From: Mycolicibacterium flavescens
Lineage (GTDB): Bacteria > Actinomycetota > Actinomycetes > Mycobacteriales > Mycobacteriaceae
Reading direction: 5' to 3'
Length of the DNA: 64,000 bases
NCBI GenBank assembly: GCA_900637135.1
Contig: LR134353.1
Location: 3,100,001 to 3,164,000 of the forward strand
Each line of letters begins with the position of its first letter. Position 1 is the first letter of the stretch. This document shows positions 19,031 through 28,499 of the stretch, in pieces. The notes beneath the pieces are model-generated. The model was not told where the DNA came from, did not search any database, and saw only the letters and a program-made list of their open reading frames with translations. Made by a program: the position numbers and the translations under genes.

Positions 19031-19339
19031 TTAGAAAACCCTGACGCCGATCAACGTGGAGACGAATCGGTAGATGTCGTCGACGGTCAGTTCGGTGCCG
19101 TCGACCTCGACGTCGATCAGGTTGGACAACAGGTCGTCGGTCGGCTTCCAGCAACGCTCGCCGATCTTGACGTCGATGTACTGATACAGCGCCTCTTCGT
19201 CGTGGGGCGTCATCGGACCGCTGGCCAACCGCGCGAACAGCGGCCAGTCCTCTTGCGGGAAGCCGAACGCCTCGCAGACTGCGGTGGCCGAATTCTGGCG
19301 CGCGCCAATGGAATCGGTGATACCAGGCCTGTCGGACAT
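19031..19339 (-). CDS. Short cytochrome P450-like fragment
   Basis: A 102-residue protein from ATG 19339. The sequence FGFPQEDWPLFARLASGPM, then DDLLSNLIDVEVDGTELTVDDIYRFVS and a final LIGVRVF, follows the F-G to I-helix region of bacterial CYP enzymes (the usual DLLSxLIxAExDGxRLSxDEL pattern). The oxygen-binding I-helix continuation, ExxR and the haem Cys loop are missing: the frame stops normally where they should begin, and a terminator-like hairpin follows. It cannot be a working P450. It is either a remnant or a domesticated small protein; an intact frame and normal codon use favour some selection. Confidence 0.6.
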   Translation of the reverse strand: MSDRPGITDSIGARQNSATAVCEAFGFPQEDWPLFARLASGPMTPHDEEALYQYIDVKIGERCWKPTDDLLSNLIDVEVDGTELTVDDIYRFVSTLIGVRVF

Positions 19340-19544
19340 GGTTGGTCTCCTGACAAGATTTCAAGTCACTATCGAACGCCGTTGCGCGGAATCACCGGGA
19401 GGCGCACGTTGAGCGGATTACATAGTCAGGCTAGCTTCTGGCCAGGCCGCGGGCAGTCATGCACGTCACAGGGAGGCGGTGAAACTCATCGCTTGAGCGG
19501 ACATTTGGGATCTACGTCACCCGCATAGCCCATGGCACGCGAAA

Positions 19545-19567
19545 CGCCCCACAACCTGTGTGGGGCG
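19545..19567 (-). terminator. Intrinsic terminator-like hairpin
   Basis: Perfect 9-bp stem CGCCCCACA/TGTGGGGCG with a 5-base loop, flanked by AAA on one side and CTTT on the other. It lies 20 bp after the stop of the minus-strand membrane protein ending at 19587 and should terminate it. It could act in both directions. Confidence 0.7.
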
Positions 19568-19586
19568 CTTTGCGATCCGCTAACGC

Positions 19587-20327
19587 TTACCGGTGTGCGA
19601 GCTTGCCGCCACGGTGGCCGCGAGAGCGGAACCTGTCGAGCAAGCCGCGGCGACGCGGTTGTTGTGCGGCCTCGGCCGTGGGTCCGATGACCTCGGTTCG
19701 CTGCTCCGCCATTGCCGGCTGCCCGGCGGTGTGGGGAGTGTGACCGGCGACCGGAGCGGGGTCGGCCGCAGCAACCGGAGCGGCAGTGGCCGGCGCGTGT
19801 TCGTCGGCGACGGTGTGTGCGGCCACTGGACGATCCGCCCACTCCACGTCGCGCACGCTTCGCACCGAGATGCGGCCAAGCGCCGCTGCGCCCAGGAACA
19901 CGATCAGCGCGCCCAGACCGTAGAAATACGTCAGCTCCAGCGCGATGCGCTTGCCCTCGGTGGCGGCGACCGGTACACCCGCGTCACCCATACCCAGCGG
20001 GCCGGCCATAGCGCGGCCGATGATGAACCACACGCCACCTGCCACGGCGAGCCAGCCGCCGAGCGAGGCCGTCGCACGGTTTCGTGACATCAGCAGGAGC
20101 AGGCCGCCCAATACGGTCACCACGCCCGGCAGTACCTCCAGCCAGCCTCGGCCGGTGGTCCACGTCCAGGCCTGGTCGGGGCTGTAGGCGAAGTTGAACA
20201 GGGGCCCGATGAAGGGAGCCAGTGCGCCCCACGCGCCCAGCAGGATCAGCAGGAATCCACTCGTGGCGCCGCGACTGCGCGGCATCCGCAGACGGCCACC
20301 GCGGGGGTGTACACGCGTATCGGTCAT
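19587..20327 (-). CDS. Four-TM membrane protein with cytoplasmic tail
   Basis: A 246-residue protein from ATG 20327. After a basic N-terminus there are four hydrophobic helices (about residues 22-45, 64-82, 88-108 and 133-152), with WTWTTGRGWLEVLPGVV between the first two. The C-terminal 80 residues are Ala/Pro-rich and end with a very basic stretch (PRRRGLLDRFRSRGHRGGKLAHR). Similar proteins occur across mycobacteria but I do not recognise a function. A clear hairpin terminator follows. Confidence 0.75.
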   Translation of the reverse strand: MTDTRVHPRGGRLRMPRSRGATSGFLLILLGAWGALAPFIGPLFNFAYSPDQAWTWTTGRGWLEVLPGVVTVLGGLLLLMSRNRATASLGGWLAVAGGVWFIIGRAMAGPLGMGDAGVPVAATEGKRIALELTYFYGLGALIVFLGAAALGRISVRSVRDVEWADRPVAAHTVADEHAPATAAPVAAADPAPVAGHTPHTAGQPAMAEQRTEVIGPTAEAAQQPRRRGLLDRFRSRGHRGGKLAHR

Positions 20328-20400
20328 GATGCCTCCTTGGTTGTACTGCGTGATTACCCAGGCTGGCGATCTGTAACCCGTCGTTGGCTAGGTTGGCGCC

Positions 20401-21039
20401 ATGCGACTCGACGGTGACTTCGACGGTGACTCGGCCCGCCGCGTCCTGGCCGACGCGTGGGAGCGCTGGGCACGACGGTGCGAACAGTTGACGGCGCAAG
20501 AGTGGTCGACATCGACGCGCTGTGAGGGTTGGAATGTGGCCGCGCTGCTCGCCCACGTCTGTCCCGAACCGTCGATGTTCGACCGTCTCACGGGAGCAGT
20601 CGTCGACGGACCCGCTGCCGTCACAGATGCGGCGACAATGCTGCGCCGCTTCAACGAACCCGACGGTGTCGCCAACACCGACGCCGGAAGCGTTGCCGAG
20701 CAAGCGGTTTCGGAGGCTGCGGCGCTGACCCCGCGCACGGCCGCCCAGCGGTTCGTCGAAAGTGCCCGGGTTCTGCGTGACACGCCGATGTCCGCCGAGA
20801 CGACGATCGCGTATCCGGTCGTCGGCAGCACGACGCTGGCAGTCGTCGCCGAGACCGCCCTGATGGAGGCGACGGTGCATCTGCTCGACCTCGCCGATGC
20901 GGTCGGCGGTGTCGAACCCTCGGCGGCGGCGTTGTGCGCCGCCCGGGACCTCTTGATCTGCGTGCCCGATGCGCTGTCAGCGGTCGAGGTGCTTTCCGGC
21001 CGCGCCGCCCCCGAGAGGGCGATACCGGCGATTCGCTGA
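20401..21039 (+). CDS. DinB-like maleylpyruvate isomerase-family protein
   Basis: A 212-residue protein of the TIGR03083/mycothiol-dependent DinB-like type. Visible features are the [24 protein letters not shown] motif typical of the family N-terminus, and the [19 protein letters not shown] motif containing the later metal-ligand His. Members may be mycothiol-dependent enzymes; the reaction here is unknown. It lies 148 bp upstream of the carboxylic acid reductase on the same strand, but no link in function is known. Confidence 0.8.
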   Translation: MRLDGDFDGDSARRVLADAWERWARRCEQLTAQEWSTSTRCEGWNVAALLAHVCPEPSMFDRLTGAVVDGPAAVTDAATMLRRFNEPDGVANTDAGSVAEQAVSEAAALTPRTAAQRFVESARVLRDTPMSAETTIAYPVVGSTTLAVVAETALMEATVHLLDLADAVGGVEPSAAALCAARDLLICVPDALSAVEVLSGRAAPERAIPAIR

Positions 21040-21187
21040 CCAGGCACGTCGAACCCGCACAGGAAGCGCTGCCGGTTTTCACAGCGAGCTCCCAGCCACG
21101 CCGGGAATAGTTTTTATATCGCTTATCGATGTTTTTGGTGGACGCAATGGCGCGCCCTGCAGTCCACGTTCGTCCGAAGGATTTCTT

Positions 21188-24100
21188 ATGACGACTGATA
21201 CCCGTGAGGCGCGACTCGAGCGCCGTATCTCTCATTTGTTCGACACCGACCCGCAATTCGCCGCTGCGCGCCCTCTGGTGAAGATCGCGAACGCGATCGA
21301 AGAGCCCGGTCTGCCTCTCCCCCAACTGGTCCAGACGATCTTCGACGGCTACGCGGACCGGCCCGCGCTCGGTGAGCGCGCCGTCGAGTTCGTCACCGAC
21401 CCGGTGACCGGCCGCACCTCCGCACAGCTCCTTCCGCGCTTCGACACCATCACCTACCGCGAGCTGTCCGAGCGTGCCGCAGCCGTCGCCGCCGCGCTGA
21501 ACCAGGCTCCGGTCCAGCCCGGTGACCGCGTGGCCATCGTGGGCTTCACCAGCGTCGACTACGTGACCGTCGACTTGGCGCTGATCCACCTGGGAGCGGT
21601 CTCGGTGCCGCTTCAGACCAGCGCGGCGGTGGCGCAGTTGCGGCCCATCGTCGCCGAAACCGAACCTGTCGCCATGGCGTCGAGTGTCGACTTCCTCGAC
21701 GACGCGGTCGAGGTGATCGCCGACGGCCATGTCCCACAACGCCTGATCGTGTTCGACTACCACCGCGAGGACGACGGCCACCGCGCGGCGATCGATGCCG
21801 CGACGGCTCGCCTCGACGGAACCGGCGTGCACATCGAGACATTGACCGACGTCCTCGCTCGCGGCCGTGCGCTGCCCGTTCCTCGGCCCGCCGACCTGGC
21901 CCCCGACGACCTCGCGCTGCTGATCTACACCTCGGGCAGCACGGGCGCACCCAAAGGCGCGATGTACCTGCGCGAGATGGTGGCGAACTCCTGGCGTCGC
22001 TCGAGCATGGCCATGTGGGGTGGCGGCCCGGCGCTTCCGTCGATCACGTTGAACTTCATGCCGATGAGCCACGTGATGGGCCGCGGCGTCCTTTACGCCA
22101 CGCTGGGCGCCGGCGGTACCGGGTACTTCGTTGCCAAAAGCGATCTGTCGACACTGCTCGAGGACCTGTCGCTGGTGCGTCCCACCCAGCTGAGCTTCGT
22201 CCCGCGGATCTGGGACATGATGTTCCAGCGATTCCAAAGTGACGTCGACCGCCGCACGGCGGACGGTGTCGATCGCTGGGTTGCCGAGACCGACGTGTTG
22301 GCCGAGTTCCGGCGGCACCTGCTGGGCGGGCGGTTCATTTCCGCGATGACGGGGTCGGCCCCCATCTCGCCGGAGATGAAGGAGTTCGTCGAATCGCGTC
22401 TGGACCTCCACCTGACCGACGGTTACGGATCCACTGAAGCCGGTTCGATATTCGCCGACGGTCAGGTCACCCGCCCGCCCGTCATCGACTACCGACTGGT
22501 CGACGTTCCCGACCTCGGCTACTACCGCACCGACCGCCCGTATCCGCGCGGCGAACTGCTGGTCAAATCGGAGACGATGTTCCCGGGTTACTACAAGCGT
22601 CGGGAGATCACCGCGTCGGTGTTCGACGCCGACGGCTACTACAAGACCGGCGACATCGTCGCCGAGGTCGGACCGGACCAGTTAGTCTACCTCGACCGGC
22701 GCAACAATGTGCTCAAGCTGTCCCAGGGTGAATTCGTCACGGTCGCCAAACTCGAAGCGGCGTTCGGTACCAGCCCGCTGATTCGCCAGATCTTCGTGTA
22801 CGGCAACAGCGCTCGTTCCTATCTGCTGGCGGTGATCGTGCCGACCGAGGATGCGCTGGCGCGTTACGGCGGTGCTGACCTGAAGCCCGCGATCACTGAA
22901 TCCCTGCAGGAGGTCGCCAGGACCGCCGGGCTGCAGTCCTATGAGATCCCCCGCGACTTCATCGTGGAGACGACGCCGTTCACGCTCGAGAACGGTCTGC
23001 TCACCGGGATCCGCAAACTCGCGCGCCCGACGCTCAAGAAGCACTACGGCGATCGACTCGAAGCGCTCTACACCGAACTCGCTGACAGCCAGGCCGCCGA
23101 ATTGCGGGGACTGCGTCAGCACGGCGCCGAACGGCCCGTCATCGAGACGATCAGCAGGGCCGCGGGTGCCCTGCTCGGCGCCACCGCGACCGATCTGCAG
23201 CCCGACGCGCACTTCACCGACCTCGGCGGTGATTCCTTGTCGGCGTTGACCTTCGGCAACCTGCTGAACGAGATCTACGACATCGAGGTGCCCGTCGGCG
23301 TCATCGTCAGCCCGGCCACCGACCTGGCCGCGCTCGCCGCCTACATCGAATCCGCGCGTGAACCGGGTTCCAAGAGGCCGACATTCGCGTCGGTGCACGG
23401 CCGCGATGTCACCGAGGTCCATGCGAGTGACTTGACGTTGGACAAGTTCATCGACGACAGCACCGTGGCCGCAGCGCCCGCCCTACCGGGGCCGAGCACC
23501 GAGGTGCGCACGGTGCTGCTGACAGGCGCGACCGGCTTCCTGGGCCGCTATCTGGCGCTGGAATGGCTCGAGCGGATGGCCATGGTCGGCGGCACGGTGA
23601 TCTGCCTGGTCCGTGCGAAGGACGATCGGTCGGCGAGGGACCGGTTGGACCGGACGTTCGACTCGGGAGACCCCGAATTGCTGCGGCACTACCGGGGATT
23701 GGCCGCCGATCATCTCGAGGTCATCGCCGGGGACAAGGGTGAGGCCGACCTCGGGCTGGATCGTCAGACGTGGCAGCGGCTCGCCGACACCGTGGACCTG
23801 ATCGTCGATCCGGCCGCATTGGTCAACCACGTGCTGCCCTACAGCCAGCTGTTCGGGCCGAACGCCGTCGGCACCGCCGAGCTGATCCGTATCGCCCTGA
23901 CCACGAGGATCAAGCCGTTCGTCTATGTGTCGACGATCGGCGTCGGTGCGGGCATCGCGTCCGGACAGTTCACCGAGGACGGCGACATCCGGCAGATCAG
24001 CCCGGTACGCAGGCTCGACGACAGCTACGCCAACGGCTACGGCAACAGCAAGTGGGCCGGTGAGGTGTTGCTGCGCGAGGCCCACGATCTGTGCGAGCTG

Positions 24101-24709
24101 CCGGTCGCGGTGTTCCGGTGCGACATGATTTTGGCCGACACGACACACGCCGGTCAGCTCAACGTGCCGGACATGTTCACGCGCTTGATCCTGAGCCTCG
24201 TCGCGACCGGCATCGCGCCGCTCTCGTTCTACGAGGTCGACGAGGACGGCAACCGCCAACGTGCGCACTACGACGGGCTTCCCGTCGAGTTCATCGCCGA
24301 GGCCATCTCGACGCTGGGTGCGCAGGTCGGCCACGACGGCGGACCGGGTTTCGAGACGTACCACGTCATGAACCCCTATGACGACGGCATCGGGCTCGAC
24401 GAGTTCGTCGACTGGCTGATCGATGCGGGGTATCCGGTCGAACGCGTCGGTGACTACGCCACGTGGCTGCCGCGATTCGACACCGCGATGCGCGGGTTGC
24501 CCGAGCGGCAGCGACAGGCATCGCTGCTCCCGCTGCTGCACAACTACCAGCGGCCGGAGACCCCGATCCAGGGTTCGATTGCCCCCACGGAGCGGTTCCG
24601 CACGGCGGTGCAGGATGCGAAGATCGGTCCGGACAAGGACATTCCGCATGTGACGCGCGAGGTCATCGTCAAGTACGCCACCGACCTGGAGCTGTTGGGG
24701 CTGCTGTAA
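21188..24709 (+). CDS. car: Carboxylic acid reductase (adenylation-PCP-reductase)
   Basis: A 1173-residue three-domain enzyme reducing carboxylic acids to aldehydes with ATP and NADPH. Domains: adenylation (about residues 60-640) with [14 protein letters not shown] and YGSTEAG; peptidyl-carrier (about 655-730) with the phosphopantetheine serine in [17 protein letters not shown]-binding reductase (about 775-1173) beginning [18 protein letters not shown], with the catalytic-type [13 protein letters not shown] motif. Full length; needs a phosphopantetheinyl transferase encoded elsewhere. I chose ATG 21188, behind GAAGGA, giving [14 protein letters not shown]; longer open sequence upstream lacks a good site. 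Corresponds in place to fadD9 (Rv2590). Confidence 0.96.
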   Translation: MTTDTREARLERRISHLFDTDPQFAAARPLVKIANAIEEPGLPLPQLVQTIFDGYADRPALGERAVEFVTDPVTGRTSAQLLPRFDTITYRELSERAAAVAAALNQAPVQPGDRVAIVGFTSVDYVTVDLALIHLGAVSVPLQTSAAVAQLRPIVAETEPVAMASSVDFLDDAVEVIADGHVPQRLIVFDYHREDDGHRAAIDAATARLDGTGVHIETLTDVLARGRALPVPRPADLAPDDLALLIYTSGSTGAPKGAMYLREMVANSWRRSSMAMWGGGPALPSITLNFMPMSHVMGRGVLYATLGAGGTGYFVAKSDLSTLLEDLSLVRPTQLSFVPRIWDMMFQRFQSDVDRRTADGVDRWVAETDVLAEFRRHLLGGRFISAMTGSAPISPEMKEFVESRLDLHLTDGYGSTEAGSIFADGQVTRPPVIDYRLVDVPDLGYYRTDRPYPRGELLVKSETMFPGYYKRREITASVFDADGYYKTGDIVAEVGPDQLVYLDRRNNVLKLSQGEFVTVAKLEAAFGTSPLIRQIFVYGNSARSYLLAVIVPTEDALARYGGADLKPAITESLQEVARTAGLQSYEIPRDFIVETTPFTLENGLLTGIRKLARPTLKKHYGDRLEALYTELADSQAAELRGLRQHGAERPVIETISRAAGALLGATATDLQPDAHFTDLGGDSLSALTFGNLLNEIYDIEVPVGVIVSPATDLAALAAYIESAREPGSKRPTFASVHGRDVTEVHASDLTLDKFIDDSTVAAAPALPGPSTEVRTVLLTGATGFLGRYLALEWLERMAMVGGTVICLVRAKDDRSARDRLDRTFDSGDPELLRHYRGLAADHLEVIAGDKGEADLGLDRQTWQRLADTVDLIVDPAALVNHVLPYSQLFGPNAVGTAELIRIALTTRIKPFVYVSTIGVGAGIASGQFTEDGDIRQISPVRRLDDSYANGYGNSKWAGEVLLREAHDLCELPVAVFRCDMILADTTHAGQLNVPDMFTRLILSLVATGIAPLSFYEVDEDGNRQRAHYDGLPVEFIAEAISTLGAQVGHDGGPGFETYHVMNPYDDGIGLDEFVDWLIDAGYPVERVGDYATWLPRFDTAMRGLPERQRQASLLPLLHNYQRPETPIQGSIAPTERFRTAVQDAKIGPDKDIPHVTREVIVKYATDLELLGLL

Positions 24710-24743
24710 GACGACGGTGAGCGTGCGTTCGACGCTACGCGCG

Positions 24744-25130
24744 CTACAGCGTGACGGCCACCGCCAACAGCACGATCGCGATCAGCGGGAAGATGCCCTG
24801 GGTGAGGGCGGCTTTCGCCTTGTCCGGTGACGACAGCAACAGCACCAGCGCCGCCGCCAGCATCGATCCGACACCGGCGAAGATCAACGCGATGCCTACC
24901 CAGTTGTAGCCGATGCCGCCGATCACGATTCCAGCGAGCGTGATGATGGCCAGAAAGAGGTTGTAGAAGCCCTGGTTGAAGGCCAACTTTTTGGTGGCCA
25001 GCGCTTCTTCCTCGGTGAGACCGAACGTCGCTCTGGTGCGCGCCGACGTCCATGTCAGCGACTCCATCACCCAGATGTAGATGTGCAGGAGGGCGGCCAG
25101 TCCCGCGAAGAACAATCCGACGAAACCCAT
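24744..25130 (-). CDS. DUF1304 family membrane protein
   Basis: A 128-residue protein with four hydrophobic helices, starting MGFVGLFFAGLAALLHIYIWVMESL. The motifs HIYIWVMES, NQGFYNLFLA and the short loops match the DUF1304 family of small membrane proteins of unknown function. The ATG (25130) shares one base with the stop of the upstream gene, so the two are coupled. Confidence 0.85.
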   Translation of the reverse strand: MGFVGLFFAGLAALLHIYIWVMESLTWTSARTRATFGLTEEEALATKKLAFNQGFYNLFLAIITLAGIVIGGIGYNWVGIALIFAGVGSMLAAALVLLLSSPDKAKAALTQGIFPLIAIVLLAVAVTL

Positions 25131-25768
25131 TACGCGACCACGCTTTCCACTCGTACCACCGGCGGAACGGCCAACATCACCAGACCGGTCAACGCGATCC
25201 AAACCACCGCGCTGTATGCACCGGGCAGACCGATCCAGGTGTGCAGCAGTGGTGGGATCCCGAGCACCGCAAGAAACGCCGACCACTTCGGCAGCACGCC
25301 GGTGCGCCACACGATGTAGGCGGTGGCGAATATCAGTGCGGCCGAACCGATATGGCTGTAGTGATAAAGCCATACCGCCAGGCCGAGGAACGGCTGCGAG
25401 TACGACGTCACGGTGAGGTCGTCGAACCGCACGATGGCGGCGGGCACGGCCACCTCGGCGGCCAGACCGGCCGCGGTCAGTGCGAAAAACACCGTCCCAC
25501 CGATCGCCGCGGTGTACACCGCACCCGTCGGCCCGGCGGCCGACCGGAGCGTCGACACGAGCACGGCGAGGAAAAGCAGGCCGAACAGCAGATGCAGTAG
25601 CGGAAGCGTGCCGTTCAGCGTGAGAAACGTTGCCGCGCTGTCGAAATAGGCGCCCAGCCCGTCGGCGTCGTTCGGCGTCTCCGGCGAGCCGACCAGATAC
25701 GCCGGTACCACCACACCAGCGCAGGCCACGCCGAGCAACCCGCCCAGCCTGATCGTGCCGCTGCCCAT
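25130..25768 (-). CDS. Hypothetical six-TM membrane protein
   Basis: A 212-residue protein with about six hydrophobic segments (near residues 8-26, 55-72, 84-105, 125-150, 157-175, 183-203). No motif that I recognise; the repeated YSxxGSAALIFATAYIVW helix suggests a small DUF4386-like membrane protein. It is the first gene of a pair with the DUF1304 protein and lies 10 bp from the ruvB stop on the same strand, so it may be transcribed from the ruv operon. Confidence 0.7.
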   Translation of the reverse strand: MGSGTIRLGGLLGVACAGVVVPAYLVGSPETPNDADGLGAYFDSAATFLTLNGTLPLLHLLFGLLFLAVLVSTLRSAAGPTGAVYTAAIGGTVFFALTAAGLAAEVAVPAAIVRFDDLTVTSYSQPFLGLAVWLYHYSHIGSAALIFATAYIVWRTGVLPKWSAFLAVLGIPPLLHTWIGLPGAYSAVVWIALTGLVMLAVPPVVRVESVVA

Positions 25769-25778
25769 TGCCGCCTCC

Positions 25779-26840
25779 TCAGTCGAAAAGTCCCACCTGC
25801 CCCAGACCGGTGACTCCGCTCGGCGGGGTCAGGCCGAGGTGCGTCCAGGCCTGCGCGGTGGCCACCCGTCCCCTCGGCGTGCGCGCGATCATCCCAGCGC
25901 GCACAAGGAACGGCTCACACACCTCTTCGACGGTCGTCGCCTCCTCGCCGACCGCGACCGCCAGCGTGGAGACACCGACCGGTCCCCCGCCGAAACTACG
26001 TGTCAGCGCGGACAACACCGCGCGGTCGAGGCGGTCGAGGCCGAGTTCGTCGACGTCGTAGACCTCCAGCGCCGCCTTGGCGATATCGCGGGTGATCACG
26101 CCGTCGGCGCGGACCTCGGCGTAGTCGCGGACCCGGCGCAGCAGCCGGTTGGCGATGCGCGGTGTGCCCCGCGACCGGCGCGCGATCTCTGCACCCGCGT
26201 CGGCGCCCAACTCGATACCGAGTATCCCCGCCGAACGCGCCAACACCCGCTCAAGTTCGGCGGGCTCGTAGAAGTCCATGTGGGCGGTGAAACCGAACCG
26301 GTCACGCAACGGCCCCGTCAGCGCACCCGAGCGGGTGGTCGCCCCCACGAGCGTGAACGGAGCGACATCCAGCGGAATCGACGTCGCGCCCGGGCCCTTC
26401 CCGACCACGACGTCAACGCGGAAGTCCTCCATCGCCAGGTACAGCATCTCTTCGGCAGGCCGGGCGATGCGGTGGATCTCGTCGATGAACAGCACGTCGT
26501 GCTCGACGAGGTTCGACAGCATCGCGGCGAGATCACCGGCACGCTCGAGCGCCGGCCCGGACGTCACCCGCAGCGAGGAGCCGAGTTCGGCCGCGATGAT
26601 CATGGCCAGCGATGTCTTGCCCAACCCGGGCGGCCCCGACAGCAGGATGTGATCCGGTGTGCCGCCGCGGTTCTTGGCGCCCTCGATGACCAGTTGCAGT
26701 TGCTCGCGGACGCGCGGTTGCCCGATGAACTCGTGAAGCGACCGCGGCCGCAGGCTTGCGTCGATGTCGCCCTCGCCGACCGTCAGCGCGGGCGAGACCT
26801 CGCGCTCGTCGGCGTCGTCGTCGTCGGTGAATCGGCTCAT
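25779..26840 (-). CDS. ruvB: Holliday junction branch migration ATPase RuvB
   Basis: A 353-residue AAA+ motor that drives branch migration of Holliday junctions with RuvA. Walker A is [11 protein letters not shown], Walker B LFIDEIHR, sensor 1 GATTRSGAL, and the arginine finger region GPLRDRFGF. The C-terminal winged-helix domain ends [20 protein letters not shown] start 26840 overlaps the ruvA stop (ATGA). Last ruv gene of the operon. Confidence 0.97.
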   Translation of the reverse strand: MSRFTDDDDADEREVSPALTVGEGDIDASLRPRSLHEFIGQPRVREQLQLVIEGAKNRGGTPDHILLSGPPGLGKTSLAMIIAAELGSSLRVTSGPALERAGDLAAMLSNLVEHDVLFIDEIHRIARPAEEMLYLAMEDFRVDVVVGKGPGATSIPLDVAPFTLVGATTRSGALTGPLRDRFGFTAHMDFYEPAELERVLARSAGILGIELGADAGAEIARRSRGTPRIANRLLRRVRDYAEVRADGVITRDIAKAALEVYDVDELGLDRLDRAVLSALTRSFGGGPVGVSTLAVAVGEEATTVEEVCEPFLVRAGMIARTPRGRVATAQAWTHLGLTPPSGVTGLGQVGLFD

Positions 26841-27424
26841 TTGTTACCCAGCATCGACAACGCCGCCCGCAACGCGGTCGACTGATTGGCTTCGGGGTCG
26901 TTGGCCAACACCTTGTCGGTGGCTTCTTCGGCCTGTTTGGCCGCGAATCCAAGTCCAATGAGCGCTTCCACCACCGGGCCACGCACCGTATGGCCCGTCG
27001 CGGTCGCCGCACCGGACGGCGAGACGGCGCCCACCTTGTCGCGCAGGCTCAACGCCATCAACTCGGCGGTCTTCTTGCCCACCTTGGGAATCCGGGTCAG
27101 CGCGGTGATGTCGGCGTCGCCGATGGCCTGGCGCAAGGTCGGCCCGTCGTACATCGCCAGCGCGCCCAGCGCGATGCTGGGACCGATTCCGGACACCCCG
27201 AGCAGGGTGAGGAACAGGTCGCGGGCGTCGCCGTCGGCGAAGCCGTAGAGCGTCTGGGAGTCTTCGCGCACGATCATCGCGGTGATCAGCCGCGCCTCGG
27301 CCCCGCGGCGCAGGGTGGCCAGCGTCGACGGGGTGGCCATCACCTTGTAACCGACCCCGCCCGCCTCGATCACGACGTGGTCGAGTGCGATGTCGAGAAC
27401 CTCACCGCGAACGGATGCGATCAT
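26837..27424 (-). CDS. ruvA: Holliday junction DNA helicase subunit RuvA
   Basis: A 195-residue protein that binds the four-way junction and recruits RuvB. The N-terminal OB fold begins [28 protein letters not shown]; helix-hairpin-helix motifs are visible as [15 protein letters not shown] and [12 protein letters not shown]; the C-terminal domain contacts RuvB. I chose ATG 27424, which overlaps the ruvC stop by ATGA; the open frame upstream runs through ruvC. Confidence 0.97.
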   Translation of the reverse strand: MIASVRGEVLDIALDHVVIEAGGVGYKVMATPSTLATLRRGAEARLITAMIVREDSQTLYGFADGDARDLFLTLLGVSGIGPSIALGALAMYDGPTLRQAIGDADITALTRIPKVGKKTAELMALSLRDKVGAVSPSGAATATGHTVRGPVVEALIGLGFAAKQAEEATDKVLANDPEANQSTALRAALSMLGNK

Positions 27425-27987
27425 CGTGCCGCCCTCGCTTTCGCCTTGAGCGTGGCCTTGTACTTGCGTTGTTGTTCGGCGGCCAGCGCCTCGGCCGCCG
27501 CCATCCGGGCGATCATCGGTGCTCGCCAACAATGGCAGATCGCAAGGGCCAACGCGTCGGCCGCGTCGGCGGGTGTCGGCTTGGCCTGCAGCGCAAGGAT
27601 TCTGGTCACCATCGCGGTCACCTGCGCCTTGTCGGCGTTGCCGTTGCCGGTGACCGCCGCCTTCACCTCGCTGGGTGTGTGGAAGTGCACGTCGATGTCG
27701 CGGCGCGCGGCCGCGAGCGCGATCACTCCGCCGGCCTGCGCGGTGCCCATCACCGTGGAGACGTTCTGCTGGGAAAAGACCCGTTCGATCGCGATCACGT
27801 CGGGTCTGTGGGTGTCCATCCAATACTCCACGGCCTCGCTGATCGCCAACAGCCGCCGGTGCAGCGGATCGCCCGACGGGGTGCGGACGACGTCGACATC
27901 GAGCGCGGTGACCTGCCGACCCGTACCGCCCTCGATGACCGACAGGCCGCAGCGCGTCAACCCGGGGTCGACTCCCATCACCCGCAC
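27421..27987 (-). CDS. ruvC: Holliday junction endonuclease RuvC
   Basis: A 188-residue resolvase that cuts Holliday junctions. The catalytic acidic residues lie in [18 protein letters not shown] and the final [13 protein letters not shown] prefer GTG 27987 (VRVMGVDPG), which has AGAAGG 7 bp upstream and matches the M. tuberculosis protein; the open frame could start seven codons earlier at 28008, but that GTG lies inside the LexA-like box and has no ribosome site. First gene of ruvC-ruvA-ruvB. Confidence 0.95.
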   Translation of the reverse strand: MRVMGVDPGLTRCGLSVIEGGTGRQVTALDVDVVRTPSGDPLHRRLLAISEAVEYWMDTHRPDVIAIERVFSQQNVSTVMGTAQAGGVIALAAARRDIDVHFHTPSEVKAAVTGNGNADKAQVTAMVTRILALQAKPTPADAADALALAICHCWRAPMIARMAAAEALAAEQQRKYKATLKAKARAAR

Positions 27988-28000
27988 GTCCGGCCCTTCT

Positions 28001-28016
28001 GTGAACACTTGTTCGA
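28001..28016 (-). promoter_or_regulatory. LexA (SOS) box upstream of ruvCAB
   Basis: On the minus strand the sequence is TCGAAC-AAGT-GTTCAC, agreeing at 14 of 16 positions (counting the free N4) with the mycobacterial LexA site TCGAAC-N4-GTTCGA. It ends 14 bp before the chosen ruvC start. LexA control of ruvCAB is established for mycobacteria; the site here is read directly. Confidence 0.8.
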
Positions 28017-28062
28017 GAGCTTAGCCGCCCGGAGGCTCGCCACTCGGCAGGGACACGCCCGC

Positions 28063-28371
28063 TCAGATCACGAACTGACCGCCGCGGCCGCCCGCGGTGA
28101 TCTCCAGCGCGATCTCGCTCATACGGCGCTTCGACCTGCTCCACCCGCGGACGAGTTCGCGGCCCACCTGATGCCCGTCGCGCTCGACGGTGATCACCCA
28201 GCGCACACCACAGACCTTGCCGAGCAACCAGAACGGCCACAGCACCACAAACAGTGCGCCGACGAGAATCTCCAGCCAGCCGAACATCAGGTCGAGGGCG
28301 TCGCCCGGGAACGGCCACCACCGTCTGCTGATCTGCCACTCGGTGCCGAATGTGTCGCGTACCACTGCCAC
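28063..28371 (-). CDS. Small membrane protein, paralogue A
   Basis: About 102 residues from GTG 28371. A short N-terminal strand region with RRWWPFP precedes one or two hydrophobic helices ([21 protein letters not shown]), then [25 protein letters not shown] and a short tail. It aligns along its length with the protein at 29737-30069, sharing RRWW, WPxWLL, the V..ERDG..VGRE.VRGW motif and the closing EIA. Function unknown. The open frame extends to 28443, but the part before 28371 is not shared with the paralogue. Confidence 0.65.
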   Translation of the reverse strand: MAVVRDTFGTEWQISRRWWPFPGDALDLMFGWLEILVGALFVVLWPFWLLGKVCGVRWVITVERDGHQVGRELVRGWSRSKRRMSEIALEITAGGRGGQFVI

Positions 28372-28499
28372 CCGCCAATTGTGCTTGTGAGAAGGCAGAA
28401 TCCGCGTTCGACGCCCCGAAGCCGATGTTTCCTCACGCGGCAACAGGGCTACCGTCGATTGAGGACCTGATCCCGATTCGTGGAGTTGACCTCATTCCC

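Noticed and set aside
20651..22411. 586-codon minus frame opposite the carboxylic acid reductase gene
   Set aside because: Shadow of car; composition (Arg, His, Asp) typical of antisense frames.
26837..28378. 513-codon minus frame that ends in RuvA
   Set aside because: Upstream part is an out-of-frame reading through ruvC; ruvA starts at 27424.
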